This document shows positions 30,628-38,457 of a DNA stretch of 64,000 nucleotides, one piece after another (positions within the stretch are counted from its first letter, which is position 1; each line of letters starts with the position of its first letter). The position numbers and the translations under genes were made by a program. This DNA comes from CAYGLV01 sp964351025 (GTDB taxonomy: Bacteria; Actinomycetota; Thermoleophilia; Gaiellales; Gaiellaceae). Under the pieces are notes generated by a model. That model was not told where the DNA came from and did no database searches. It worked only from the letters and a program-made list of their open reading frames with translations. The DNA lies in the NCBI GenBank assembly GCA_964351025.1, contig CAYGLV010000008.1, forward strand, positions 1 to 64,000, read 5' to 3'.

Positions 30628-31989
30628 TCAGCGGGTGAGCAGGGCGACGGTCTCGATGTGCGGCGTGTGCGGGAACATGTCCACCGGCCGCGCACGCTCG
30701 AGCCGGTAACCGTGCTCGGCCACCAGGTACTTCACGTCGGATGCGAGCGTGGTCGGGTTGCACGAGATGTACACGAGCCGGGGCGCCTCGAGCTCGCCGA
30801 CGCGGCGCAGCCCCTTGCCGGCGAGCCCGGCCCGCGGGGGGTCTACGACGACGACGTCCGGCGGCCCGGCCTTCTCGCCCAGCTCGGCGAGCGACAGGCC
30901 GACGTTGCCGGCGAAAAAGGCCGCGTTGCCGATCCCGTTCAGCTCGGCGTTCTCCAGCGCGCACGCGACCGACTCCTCCGAGATCTCGACCCCCCAGACC
31001 GTCAGCGCCGAGCGCGCCAGCACCAGGCCGATCGTCCCGGTGCCGCAGTAGAGGTCGTAGACCGTCTCGGTGCCGGTGAGGGCCGCAAACTCGATCGCCA
31101 GCTCGTACAGCCGCGCGGCCATCTCGGTGTTGGTCTGGAGGAAGGCGTTCGGCCGCACGCGGAAGCGGAGGCCGAGGATCTCCTCCTCGATCGCTTCTTC
31201 GCCCCAGAGCAGGCGCGTCGGCAGGTTCGTCACCTCGGAAGGCTGATCGTTGATCGCCCAGTGGATCGAGCGCACCTCCGGGAAGCGGCGCAGCACCTCG
31301 ACGAAGTAGCCGGTCTCGAACTTCTCGCCCTTGGCGGTGACGAGCTGAACGAGAGCCTGCCCCGTGTTTCTGCCCTCGCGCACGACGAGGTGCCTGAGAT
31401 AGCCCTCCGCGGTCGCCTGGCTGTAGGCGACGAGCCCCTCCTCGCGCGCCCAACCGCGCACCGCGTCGCGGATCGCGTTTCCGAGCTCGGAGGTGAGATG
31501 GCAGCGCTCGACAGCGAGCACCTCGTCCCAGCGGCCCGCGCGGTGGAACCCGAGCGCGGGCCCCTCGGGGGTGGTCGTGAACGAGTACTCGAGCTTGTTG
31601 CGGTACCCGAACTGCGACGCCGCCGGGACGATCGGCTCGAGCGGCGGCTCGAGCACGCCACCGAGACGGACGAGCGCGTCGCGCACCTGCGCCGCCTTCG
31701 TCTCGAGCTGGACGTCGTACGAGAGGTCCTGGAAGCGGCAGCCGCCGCAGGCGGGGAAATGCGCGCAGACGGGCTCCACGCGATCCGGGCCCGGTGAGAG
31801 CAGCTCCGTCCGGATCGCCTCCGCGTAGCCCTTCTTCACCTTCGTCACGCGCGCGCGCACGCGGTCGCCCGGCAAGCCGCTGCGCACGAAGACGACGAAC
31901 CCGTCGAGCCGCGCGACACCGTTCCCGCCGAAGGCGAGCGAATCGACCTGAAGCTCGACCTCGTCATGCATGCGAACGGGAGCGGCCAT
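30628..31989 (-). CDS. TrmA/RlmD-family RNA (uracil-C5) methyltransferase
   Basis: SAM-dependent methyltransferase that forms m5U in rRNA or tRNA. The 453-residue protein has an N-terminal TRAM domain (VDSLAFGGNGVARLDGFVVFV). A [4Fe-4S] motif CAHFPACGGC follows, with a further cysteine in VERCHL. The Rossmann core contains YDLYCGTGTIGLVLA. The catalytic loop is VYISCNPTTLASD, with the nucleophilic Cys, and VVDPPRAG precedes it. Whether it acts on 23S rRNA position 1939 (RlmD) or another site is not certain in this lineage. ATG 31989 is set by a TACGCT box 6 bases upstream. Confidence 0.9.
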   Translation of the reverse strand: MAAPVRMHDEVELQVDSLAFGGNGVARLDGFVVFVRSGLPGDRVRARVTKVKKGYAEAIRTELLSPGPDRVEPVCAHFPACGGCRFQDLSYDVQLETKAAQVRDALVRLGGVLEPPLEPIVPAASQFGYRNKLEYSFTTTPEGPALGFHRAGRWDEVLAVERCHLTSELGNAIRDAVRGWAREEGLVAYSQATAEGYLRHLVVREGRNTGQALVQLVTAKGEKFETGYFVEVLRRFPEVRSIHWAINDQPSEVTNLPTRLLWGEEAIEEEILGLRFRVRPNAFLQTNTEMAARLYELAIEFAALTGTETVYDLYCGTGTIGLVLARSALTVWGVEISEESVACALENAELNGIGNAAFFAGNVGLSLAELGEKAGPPDVVVVDPPRAGLAGKGLRRVGELEAPRLVYISCNPTTLASDVKYLVAEHGYRLERARPVDMFPHTPHIETVALLTR

Positions 31990-31995
31990 CGCCTG

Positions 31996-32001
31996 AGCGT
32001 A
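31996..32001 (-). promoter_or_regulatory. Leaderless -10 box for the RNA methyltransferase (TACGCT)
   Basis: Minus-strand TACGCT ends 6 bases before the ATG at 31989, in the 13 bases separating this gene from the upstream ABC permease. Confidence 0.45.
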
Positions 32002-32002
32002 G

Positions 32003-32749
32003 CTACGGATCGCGGCGGACGATCGCGAGCGCGCCGAGCGCGGAGAGGCCGGCGACGTACGCCGTCGCGAGCATGGCCGCCGGCCCACCTCGCAGCATGT
32101 ACTCCGAGCCCTGCCCGCCGACGATGCCCCCGAGCGTCGTCCCCGGCAGGTACGGCGAGACCGGGTCGGGCTCGCCGAGCGATCCGAACACGAGCGCCGC
32201 GACGAGGCCGATCAGCGACTCCACGATCAGGAACCACACGAGCACGGCGACGATCGTCCCGACTTGGCTCTGGATGATCGCCCCGGCGGCTGCGCCGAGC
32301 GCGGCCGACAGCGCGAAGGCGAGGACGAGGCGTCCAAGCGCCTCGAGCGCCTGGCCATCGAGGGCGAGCGGCTCTCCCCGCAAGGCGAGCCAGGGCATCG
32401 CGACCGCGACCACGGTCACGATGGCGACGAGCCCGTACGCGCTGCCTGCCAGCAGCGCCGCCGCGAGCTTCGCGAGCAGGACGCGCGCGCGACCCGGCTC
32501 GACGAGGAACGTCGTCATGATCGTGCCGTGGCGGTACTCGTTCGTGACAAGCAGGATCCCGAGCACGGTCGCGAACATCAGCGCCAGGGTCGAGCCCTGG
32601 GCCAGCGCGAGCGCGCGATCCGTGTCGAGCGAGCCAGAGCCGACGAGGGCGGCGGCGGCAATGCCGGTGATCAGCACGACGACGAGGCCCAGCACGAGTG
32701 GGACCCGCGTCGTGCGCAACTTCAGGAGCTCGGCGGCGAGCGTCCTCAC
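32003..32749 (-). CDS. ABC-2 type transporter permease
   Basis: 248-residue membrane subunit with about six transmembrane helices, including VPLVLGLVVVLITGIAAAALVG and FATVLGILLVTNEYRHGTIMTTFLV. The latter TNEYRxGT motif is the conserved element of ABC-2 permeases. It pairs with the ATPase encoded just upstream (GTGA overlap). An export role, perhaps for a lipid or antibiotic, is typical of the family; the substrate is unknown. Confidence 0.85.
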   Translation of the reverse strand: MRTLAAELLKLRTTRVPLVLGLVVVLITGIAAAALVGSGSLDTDRALALAQGSTLALMFATVLGILLVTNEYRHGTIMTTFLVEPGRARVLLAKLAAALLAGSAYGLVAIVTVVAVAMPWLALRGEPLALDGQALEALGRLVLAFALSAALGAAAGAIIQSQVGTIVAVLVWFLIVESLIGLVAALVFGSLGEPDPVSPYLPGTTLGGIVGGQGSEYMLRGGPAAMLATAYVAGLSALGALAIVRRDP

Positions 32750-33636
32750 GACGGCGTGCTCGCCCCCTCCGTCAGCTCGAGAAAGACGTCTTCGAGGGTG
32801 CCCGACTCGGCCACGAGCTCGTGCAGCACGATCCGCTCCGCTGCGGCGATCTCGCCGACGCGAGCCGCGTCACCGTCGATTGCCAGTTCGTCCTCACCGA
32901 CCGGTCGCGCCGAGACGCCGGAGCGCGCAAGGGCCTCGGCGAGCCGGCCACGCTCGGGAGAACGCGCGCGCGTCCCGCGGCCCGCGCCGGCGAGCACCTG
33001 CTCGATAGACGACTGCGCGACCGACCGGCCCTTGGCGATGATCACAACGTCGTCGGCGAGTTGCGCGACCTCCGTCAGCACATGGCTCGAGACGAGGACG
33101 GTGCGGCCCTCGTCGGCGAGCGAGCGCAGCAGATCGCGCAGCCAGCGGATGCCGTGTGGGTCGAGCCCGTTCGCGGGCTCATCCAGAATGAGCACGCTGG
33201 GATCGCCCACGAGTGCGCCCGCAAGTGCAAGGCGCTGCTTCATCCCGAGCGAGTAGCCCTTCGTACGCCGCCTTGCCGCCCCCGTGAGATCGACGAGTCC
33301 GAGCGCCTCGTCGACACGGGACTCGCCGATTGCCGCTGCACGCGCGATCGTGCGCAGATGGTTTCGGCCAGTCCGGCCCGGGTGGAACGCGTTCGCCTCA
33401 AGGACCGCACCCACCGTGCGCGCCGGATCGTCGAGCTCGGCATAGCGCCGGCCGAGGATCGTCGCGCTCCCGCTCGTCTGGTGGAGCAAGGCCACGATCA
33501 CCCGGAGCGTCGTCGTCTTGCCGGCGCCGTTGGGCCCGAGGAACCCGGTGACGCGGCCCGGCTCGGCCCGGAAGGAAAGGTCGTCGACGGCGAGGACTTT
33601 GCCGTAGCGCTTGGTGAGGTGTGAGACCTCGATCAA
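32746..33636 (-). CDS. ABC transporter ATP-binding protein
   Basis: 296-residue ATPase of the CcmA/DrrA exporter type. Walker A is GPNGAGKTTTLR, the signature loop is YSLGMKQRLALAGALVG, and Walker B is VLILDEPANGLDP, followed by the switch histidine in VLVSSHVL. A C-terminal extension (about 215-296) is typical of DrrA-like exporters. It starts with TTG overlapping the yjbQ stop (TTGA), so yjbQ, ATPase and permease form one tightly coupled operon. Confidence 0.9.
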   Translation of the reverse strand: MIEVSHLTKRYGKVLAVDDLSFRAEPGRVTGFLGPNGAGKTTTLRVIVALLHQTSGSATILGRRYAELDDPARTVGAVLEANAFHPGRTGRNHLRTIARAAAIGESRVDEALGLVDLTGAARRRTKGYSLGMKQRLALAGALVGDPSVLILDEPANGLDPHGIRWLRDLLRSLADEGRTVLVSSHVLTEVAQLADDVVIIAKGRSVAQSSIEQVLAGAGRGTRARSPERGRLAEALARSGVSARPVGEDELAIDGDAARVGEIAAAERIVLHELVAESGTLEDVFLELTEGASTPS

Positions 33637-34031
33637 CGCAGAAGCGTCACGTAGACCGATCGCGTCCGCGGCCCGTCGAACTCGCAGAAGAAGATGCCCT
33701 GCCAGGTGCCGAGCGCGAGCTGCCCGTCGCGCACGGGAACGACGACCTGCGGGCCCATGAACGCGGCCCGGATGTGGCTGGGCGCGTTCTCCTCGCCCTC
33801 CTCGATGTGCAGCCAGGACCAGCCGTCCTCGACGATCCGCTCCAGCGCGGCCTCGAAATCGCGGGCCACGGCAGGATCCGCGTGCTCGTTGATCGTCACG
33901 CCCGCCGTCGTATGCGGAACGTAGACGAGCGCGGCCGCGGCGTCGCCTGCGTCGCCGAGCGCCTCGTGCACCCGCCGCGTGATGTCGATGAGCTGCGTCC
34001 GCCGCTCGGTCGTGATCTGGATCTCCCGCAC
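33633..34031 (-). CDS. YjbQ-family protein (UPF0047)
   Basis: 132-residue single-domain protein. Family motifs are VYVPHTTAGVTINEHADP with its two histidines, GWSWLHIEEGEENAPSHIRAAFMG and LALGTWQGIFFCEFDGPR. YjbQ proteins are trimeric, with conserved His and Glu that bind metal; some have weak thiamine-phosphate synthase activity, but the physiological role is unsettled. GTG 34031 is chosen because the TAGGAT box on the minus strand ends 8 bases upstream. It heads the ABC operon. Confidence 0.9.
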   Translation of the reverse strand: MREIQITTERRTQLIDITRRVHEALGDAGDAAAALVYVPHTTAGVTINEHADPAVARDFEAALERIVEDGWSWLHIEEGEENAPSHIRAAFMGPQVVVPVRDGQLALGTWQGIFFCEFDGPRTRSVYVTLLR

Positions 34032-34038
34032 GGCTGCG

Positions 34039-34045
34039 TATCCTA
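34039..34045. promoter_or_regulatory. Bidirectional -10 element between yjbQ and the M3-like peptidase
   Basis: The seven bases TATCCTA read as TATCCT on the plus strand (34039-34044) and TAGGAT on the minus strand (34045-34040). The plus-strand box ends 7 bases before GTG 34052. The minus-strand box ends 8 bases before GTG 34031. One sequence therefore seems to serve as -10 box in both directions, with both transcripts leaderless. The two start codons are only 20 bases apart, leaving no room for separate promoters. Confidence 0.6.
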
Positions 34046-34051
34046 CGGGCC

Positions 34052-35551
34052 GTGGAGAACGCCCCGCCCGACCCTCGAGAGCTCGACTCCTACCGCGAAC
34101 AGGCGGGCCGCTTCATCGCGGAGGAGCTGGAGGAGTACTACCTCCATTTCGCGGGGCTGAAGAAGGAGTTCGAGCTCGAGGCGATCTACGAGCGGCACGC
34201 CGAGCTGATGACGCTCGAGGCCGTGCAGCGCGTCGGGGCGGCCGTGGACGGCACGCGCAACCGCGAGCTCGCCCGCTTCGCCTGCGAGGGGTACCTGGCC
34301 AACTTGACGCGTGAGCACGCCGAGCGCCTCGCCGAGCTCGAGGCCTCGCTCGAGACGACCGTGGACGGGGAGACGGTGTCGTTCCGGATGCTCGCTCCCG
34401 TGATCTCAAACGAGCCTGACCGGGGTCGGCGCGAGCAACTCGAGCGGACGCGTAACGAGCTGACGGTCGAGCACCTCAACCCGATCTACCTCGAGGCGGC
34501 CGAGCTGCAGCGGGGCGCGGTGCCCGCCCTCGGCGCAGCGACGTACCTCGAGCTCTACCGCGACCGCTTTGCCTACGACCTCGACGGGCTCGCCGCCCAG
34601 TGCCGCGCGCTGCTCGACTCGACCGAGAGCGCCTTCGAGCGCTCGCTCGACCGGGCACTCCGCGAGCGCGTCGGCGTCGGCCTCGCCGAAGCCGAACGCT
34701 GGGATGTGCGGAGGCTCTTCCGCGCGTCGAACTGGGACGCGATGTTCACGGCGGACAAGATGCTGCCCGCGCTCACCGCGACGCTCGGCGAGCTCGGCAT
34801 CTCGCTCGACCGGCAGCCCAATGTCCACCTCGACGTCGAACAGCGCGAGACGAAGAGCCCACGCGCCTTCTGCGCCCCGATCGAAGTGCCCGGGCGCGTG
34901 ATCCTCGTCATCCAGCCGATGGGCGGCCCGGACGACTGGCGCGCGCTCTTCCACGAGGCAGGGCACACCGAGCACTTCGCGCACACCTCACCCGACCTGT
35001 CGATGGAGGAGAAGCGACTCGGCGACAACGCGGTCACCGAGGGCTGGGCGATGCTGCTCGAGCACTTGACGAACGACCCCGCCTGGCTGTCGCGGCGCCT
35101 CGACTTCCCGGACCCGCAGGGCTTCGCGGGAGAGGGCGCGCTGCAGCTCCTCTGGCTCGTGCGCCGCTACTCGGCGAAGCTCCTCTACGAGCTCGAGTTC
35201 CATGCCGCGGGCGACCCCCGCACGCTCGAGTCCCGCTACGTCGAGCTGCTCTCCGACGCGCTGAAGATCGAGCCGAGCGCGGCGGACTACCTGAGCGACA
35301 TCGACGCCGGCTTCTACGTCACGTCGTATCTGCGCTCGTGGGCCTTCGAGGCCCAGCTGCGCTCGTTCCTGCGCGAGCGCTGGGGCACCGCGTGGTTCTC
35401 CCGGCGCGAGGCCGGCTCGCTGCTGCGGGAGCTGTGGGAGCTCGGCCAGAAGCCGACGGCGGACGAGCTGCTGAAGGACGTCACCGGCGCGCCGATCGAG
35501 CTCGAGGCGGTCGCGGACAAGATCCGCGAGACGCTACCGGCGCCGGGCTAG
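34052..35551 (+). CDS. M3-like zinc metallopeptidase
   Basis: 499-residue mostly helical protein with the zinc site HEAGHTEH near residue 300 and a downstream glutamate in EGWAMLLEHL, the HExxH plus Glu arrangement of M3 (oligoendopeptidase F/thimet-like) enzymes. It is shorter than classical PepF (about 600 residues) and lacks an obvious signal peptide, so it is probably a cytoplasmic oligopeptidase. The N-terminal 140 residues are helical and charged. GTG start set by the shared -10 box. Stop shares CTAG with the convergent ferritin gene. Confidence 0.78.
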   Translation: MENAPPDPRELDSYREQAGRFIAEELEEYYLHFAGLKKEFELEAIYERHAELMTLEAVQRVGAAVDGTRNRELARFACEGYLANLTREHAERLAELEASLETTVDGETVSFRMLAPVISNEPDRGRREQLERTRNELTVEHLNPIYLEAAELQRGAVPALGAATYLELYRDRFAYDLDGLAAQCRALLDSTESAFERSLDRALRERVGVGLAEAERWDVRRLFRASNWDAMFTADKMLPALTATLGELGISLDRQPNVHLDVEQRETKSPRAFCAPIEVPGRVILVIQPMGGPDDWRALFHEAGHTEHFAHTSPDLSMEEKRLGDNAVTEGWAMLLEHLTNDPAWLSRRLDFPDPQGFAGEGALQLLWLVRRYSAKLLYELEFHAAGDPRTLESRYVELLSDALKIEPSAADYLSDIDAGFYVTSYLRSWAFEAQLRSFLRERWGTAWFSRREAGSLLRELWELGQKPTADELLKDVTGAPIELEAVADKIRETLPAPG

Positions 35552-36075
35552 AGAGCGCCGCCGGCCGCGGGCGGCGCCCCGGCCTCGAGCGGGTTCTCGC
35601 CACCGGACTCGCGGGCGAGGTACTCCTCGACGAGCATCACGTTGTCGCGCGAGCGCTCGACCACCTGCAGCAGCGCGGTCATGCTCGAGACCTCCTCGCG
35701 CTGCTCCTGCAGGAACCAATACAGGAACTGCTCGCCGACGAAATCGGCCTCCTCGCGGGCGAGCTTGACAAGGTGGGCGATCTGCGCCGTGACCTTCTGC
35801 TCCTGCGCGAGTGCGAGCGAGACGGGCGCGACGACGTCCGCGAAGGACGTCTGCGGCGCTGCGACTCCGGGAATCGCCGTTTCGAGGTCGGCGTCGAGCA
35901 GGTACTGCACGATCATCATCGCGTGGTTCCGCTCCTCGACCGACTGCCGGTAGAAGTAGGCCGCGAGCTGCGGCAGCGTCTGGCCGTCGTAGTAGACGGC
36001 GATCGCGACGTACTGCTGCGACGCTGCGAACTCGTAGGCAACCTGTTCGTTGAGAGCTGCTTCGAATGCGGACAT
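35548..36075 (-). CDS. Ferritin-like iron-storage protein
   Basis: 175-residue four-helix-bundle protein with the ferroxidase pattern of non-haem ferritins: helix A LNEQVAYEFAASQQYVAIAVYY, helix B SVEERNHAMMIVQYLL (E-x2-H), helix C LALAQEQKVTAQIAHLVKLA and helix D FLYWFLQEQREEVSSM. It oxidises Fe2+ and stores iron inside a shell. No haem-binding Met typical of bacterioferritin is evident. ATG 36075 is supported by a TAGAGT box ending 7 bases upstream. Confidence 0.88.
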   Translation of the reverse strand: MSAFEAALNEQVAYEFAASQQYVAIAVYYDGQTLPQLAAYFYRQSVEERNHAMMIVQYLLDADLETAIPGVAAPQTSFADVVAPVSLALAQEQKVTAQIAHLVKLAREEADFVGEQFLYWFLQEQREEVSSMTALLQVVERSRDNVMLVEEYLARESGGENPLEAGAPPAAGGAL

Positions 36076-36082
36076 AGCAGTG

Positions 36083-36088
36083 ACTCTA
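36083..36088 (-). promoter_or_regulatory. Leaderless -10 box for ferritin (TAGAGT)
   Basis: Minus-strand TAGAGT ends 7 bases before the ATG at 36075. It overlaps the stop codon of the upstream M28 peptidase gene. Confidence 0.5.
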
Positions 36089-36892
36089 GCGCGTTGCCAG
36101 TGCGGCTCGCGCTGCTGCGAGCGCCAGCTCGCCGGCCCTGGCAAGTCTCGCCGGTATGACGCGGGAGGTCCTGTCGCAGGCCGAGTGCCAGCAGCGGTCG
36201 TCCCGCCACTCGAGCCAGGCGGCGGGGAGGCCTGCCCGGGTCAGCTCGGCGTGGTCGGAGGCCCCGTTGTCGCGCAGGTACGTCGCCCTGCCTTGGGCCA
36301 GCACGAGCCGGGCCGACCGGTTGGGCGAGATCTCGAGCCCACGCACGTGCAGCGTCTCCCCGACCCCGACCATGTCGATCGAGAGCGCGAGGCGAATCGA
36401 GGCGCGACCGTCACGCGAGAGCCCGCGCAGGAGCCGCACCGCGCCGAGGTGCGAGCGGGAGCCGGTTTCCACGCGCTCCTCCGCGCCCGTCACTGCGAGC
36501 AGCACGCCCGCCTCACCGCGCAGCGCCCGGGCGAGCTCGAGCAACACCGCGACCCCCGAGGCGTTGTCGTTCGCGGCCGGTCCGGCGCGCACGCCGTCGA
36601 GGTGGGCGACGAGCAGGACGCGCGGCAAGCCGCGCGGCACGGCGACGACGTTCGCCGACGACCCGCCCTGCGGCAGTGGGACGCGCTGGACGACGACGCG
36701 GTAGCCGAGCGCGCGGAGCCGCGCCGTGACGAGATCCCGGGCGCGGCGCTCGTTCGGTGAGCCCGCGGGCCTCGGCCCGAACCCCGCAAGCGCCCGAACG
36801 GTATCGAGCGCCCGCACGCCCGAGATCTCGCCGGCTGCGGCCGGAGTCGCGAGCGCGAGCGCGGCGAGCAGGGCGGCGGCGAGCGGGCGCAC
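36086..36892 (-). CDS. Secreted M28-family zinc peptidase
   Basis: 268-residue co-catalytic zinc peptidase with an N-terminal signal (PLAAALLAALALATPAAAG, cleavage after AAA). Metal ligands appear in order: His and Asp in VAHLDGV, Asp in NDNASGVAVLLELA, Glu-Glu in GAEERVE, Asp in SIDMVG and His in the DRCWHSACD region. The family includes aminopeptidases releasing N-terminal residues outside the cytoplasm. GTG 36892 is preferred to an ATG at 36925 because a TACGGT box ends 7 bases upstream and the signal peptide then starts directly. Confidence 0.8.
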   Translation of the reverse strand: MRPLAAALLAALALATPAAAGEISGVRALDTVRALAGFGPRPAGSPNERRARDLVTARLRALGYRVVVQRVPLPQGGSSANVVAVPRGLPRVLLVAHLDGVRAGPAANDNASGVAVLLELARALRGEAGVLLAVTGAEERVETGSRSHLGAVRLLRGLSRDGRASIRLALSIDMVGVGETLHVRGLEISPNRSARLVLAQGRATYLRDNGASDHAELTRAGLPAAWLEWRDDRCWHSACDRTSRVIPARLARAGELALAAARAALATR

Positions 36893-36899
36893 GCGTATG

Positions 36900-36905
36900 A
36901 CCGTA
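36900..36905 (-). promoter_or_regulatory. Leaderless -10 box for M28 peptidase (TACGGT)
   Basis: Minus-strand TACGGT ends 7 bases before GTG 36892 and lies back to back with a plus-strand box at 36917-36922. Confidence 0.45.
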
Positions 36906-36916
36906 GCGGGCCTCGC

Positions 36917-36922
36917 TAGCAT
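36917..36922 (+). promoter_or_regulatory. Leaderless -10 box for the rhomboid leader frame (TAGCAT)
   Basis: TAGCAT ends 6 bases before an ATG at 36929 that opens a 21-codon frame. The rhomboid start is 72 bases further on, so the first codon of a leaderless transcript belongs to the short frame. Confidence 0.5.
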
Positions 36923-36928
36923 CCGCGC

Positions 36929-36994
36929 ATGGCGAGCATCGCCAGGCAGCGGAGAAACGGGGGCCTCACACTGCGGGCGCTCGCCCCCCGCTGA
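36929..36994 (+). CDS. 21-residue leader peptide coupled to rhomboid protease
   Basis: The short frame encodes MASIARQRRNGGLTLRALAP followed by R and a TGA at 36992-36994. That stop overlaps the rhomboid ATG (TGATG), the classic stop-start coupling. The peptide is basic and without a domain. With a leaderless -10 box 6 bases before its ATG and no ribosome binding site for rhomboid itself, translation of rhomboid likely depends on ribosomes finishing this frame. Small size keeps confidence moderate. Confidence 0.5.
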   Translation: MASIARQRRNGGLTLRALAPR

Positions 36995-37686
36995 TGCTGC
37001 CGCTGCGCGACAACGTCCCGACCAGGAGCTTCCCGGTGGTGACGGTTGCGCTGATTGCGGCAAACGCCATCGTCTGGATCTGGGAGCTGACCGGCAGCCC
37101 CTGGGAGGCCGACGTCGTGGGCTACGGCTTCTACCCGTGCACTGTCAGCGGCCCCTGCCTGCCCGAGGCCGGCGACCCGCTCTCGTTCCCGGTCAGCGCG
37201 TTCACGAGCATGTTCATGCACGCGGGCTGGGAGCACATCGCCGGCAACATGCTCTTTCTCTGGATCTTCGGCAACAACGTCGAGGACGCGCTCGGCCGGG
37301 CGCGCTTCCTCGCCTTCTACCTCCTCGGCGGGCTCGCGGCGACGGCGCTCCAGACGGGGGTCACGCTCGGCTACGGCGACGCAGCCGGCGCGAGCATCCC
37401 GAACATCGGCGCGAGCGGCGCGGTCTCGGCCGTGCTCGGGGCCTACATCGTGCTGCTGCCACGCGCGTCGGTGCTGACGTGGGTCCTCTACGTGATCCGC
37501 GAGATCCGGGCCTTCTGGTTCCTCGGCATCTGGTTCGGGCTCCAGCTCCTCCTCGGCAGCCAGTCCATCGCGCAGCCCGAGGCAGGCGGCGGGGTCGCCT
37601 TCTTCGCCCACGTCGGCGGGTTCGCCTTCGGCGTGCTGGCGGTGCGCGCCTTCGCAGTCCGCAAACCATTGCAACCGGAGTACTGA
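36994..37686 (+). CDS. Rhomboid-family intramembrane serine protease
   Basis: 230-residue protein with about six transmembrane helices. The catalytic serine lies in GASGAVSAVLGAY and the catalytic histidine in FAHVGGFAFGVLAVR. The oxyanion-site motif HAGWEHIAGNMLFLWIFG has the conserved His and Asn. A loop with two cysteines (FYPCTVSGPCLP) precedes helix 2. Substrates cannot be predicted. It is coupled to a leader peptide upstream and to a minimal zincin downstream. Confidence 0.9.
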   Translation: MLPLRDNVPTRSFPVVTVALIAANAIVWIWELTGSPWEADVVGYGFYPCTVSGPCLPEAGDPLSFPVSAFTSMFMHAGWEHIAGNMLFLWIFGNNVEDALGRARFLAFYLLGGLAATALQTGVTLGYGDAAGASIPNIGASGAVSAVLGAYIVLLPRASVLTWVLYVIREIRAFWFLGIWFGLQLLLGSQSIAQPEAGGGVAFFAHVGGFAFGVLAVRAFAVRKPLQPEY

Positions 37687-38012
37687 TGAGCTTCGACGAC
37701 CACGTTCGGGCCGCCCTCGACGCCCTGCCCGCGCGCATCGCGGGAGCGCTGCAGAACGTCGCGATCGTCGTGGAGGACGAGAACCGCGACGACCCCGATC
37801 TCTTCGGTCTCTACGAAGGCACTCCCCTCCCCGAGCGGGGTGACATGTCCGGCCACCTGCCGGACAAGATCACGATCTACCGGCTGCCGCTCGAGGACGA
37901 GTTCCCCGACCCGGGCGAGCTGGAGGAGGAGATCCGCATCACCGTCCTGCACGAGCTGGGCCACTACTTCGGGCTTGACGAGGATCGGATCGCCGAGCTC
38001 GGCTACGAGTGA
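37686..38012 (+). CDS. Minimal zincin metallopeptidase-family protein (PF06262 type)
   Basis: 108-residue cytoplasmic protein with the zinc motif HELGHYFGLDEDRI near the C-terminus (HExGHxxGLxxD), as in the small zincin family formerly DUF1025. The upstream part includes VVEDENRDDPDLFGLYEGTPL and KITIYRLPLE, both typical of the family. Peptidase activity has not been generally proven for these small proteins. The start overlaps the rhomboid stop by one base (TGATG). A strong hairpin follows the stop. Confidence 0.9.
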   Translation: MSFDDHVRAALDALPARIAGALQNVAIVVEDENRDDPDLFGLYEGTPLPERGDMSGHLPDKITIYRLPLEDEFPDPGELEEEIRITVLHELGHYFGLDEDRIAELGYE

Positions 38013-38015
38013 GCC

Positions 38016-38050
38016 GGCCGGGCGGCCCGCGCGGAGCGGGCCGCCCGGCC
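38016..38050. terminator. 15-base-pair GC hairpin, probable bidirectional terminator
   Basis: Arms 38016-38030 and 38036-38050 are perfectly complementary (15 bases) around loop GCGGA. The hairpin lies 3 bases after the zincin stop and 5 bases past the end of the minus-strand remnant at 38056. No T-run follows, but the stem is by far the most stable in the window. Confidence 0.6.
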
Positions 38051-38055
38051 TGGGT

Positions 38056-38286
38056 CTACGGCTGCGGGAACGCAGGCGGCACGAACCCGGGCAGGAAGCC
38101 GAGGAACGCCGGGAACGACGCGGCCGCCGGCGCCATGCCTGTCGCAACCCAGCTGTCGAGCGCTCCGAGCGCAGTCACGAGCTGCGGGCCGCTGAACGCG
38201 CAGTGCCCGTTGCCGCTCGTGTACGCCTGCGCAAGCAGGCCGCTGCGACCGGCGGCCGCCACCGTGGCCTGCCGCGCTCGCCGCAC
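38056..38286 (-). pseudogene. C-terminal remnant of a secreted alpha/beta hydrolase-like protein
   Basis: The 76-residue frame contains AAAGRSGLLAQAYTSGNGHCAFSGPQLVTALGALDSWVATG, which I recognise as the last segment of large secreted alpha/beta hydrolase-like proteins: the active-site His region GHCxF and a terminal helix. The nucleophile and the rest of the domain are absent. The sequence upstream toward 38457 does not continue the protein in any frame. Most likely a decayed gene tail, though a short functional protein cannot be excluded. It accounts for about half of the 445-base gap between intact genes; the rest, 38287-38457, shows only a short dyad (GCGTT, CTCCTT, AACGC near 38395-38411). 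Confidence 0.4.
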
Positions 38287-38457
38287 CGCCGCAGCCGGGC
38301 CCGCTGCCGCGCCGACCGTACCTCGGAAGCGGTTTGTGAGTCAACGCACGTTCCTTGGTTGGCGGCCGCCGGCGGGCGCAGCCTGACGTTTTGTTGCGTT
38401 CTCCTTAACGCGAAACCGCCGGGGAATGTCCGGTCTCGCTGTCACGTTTCAGCGGTC

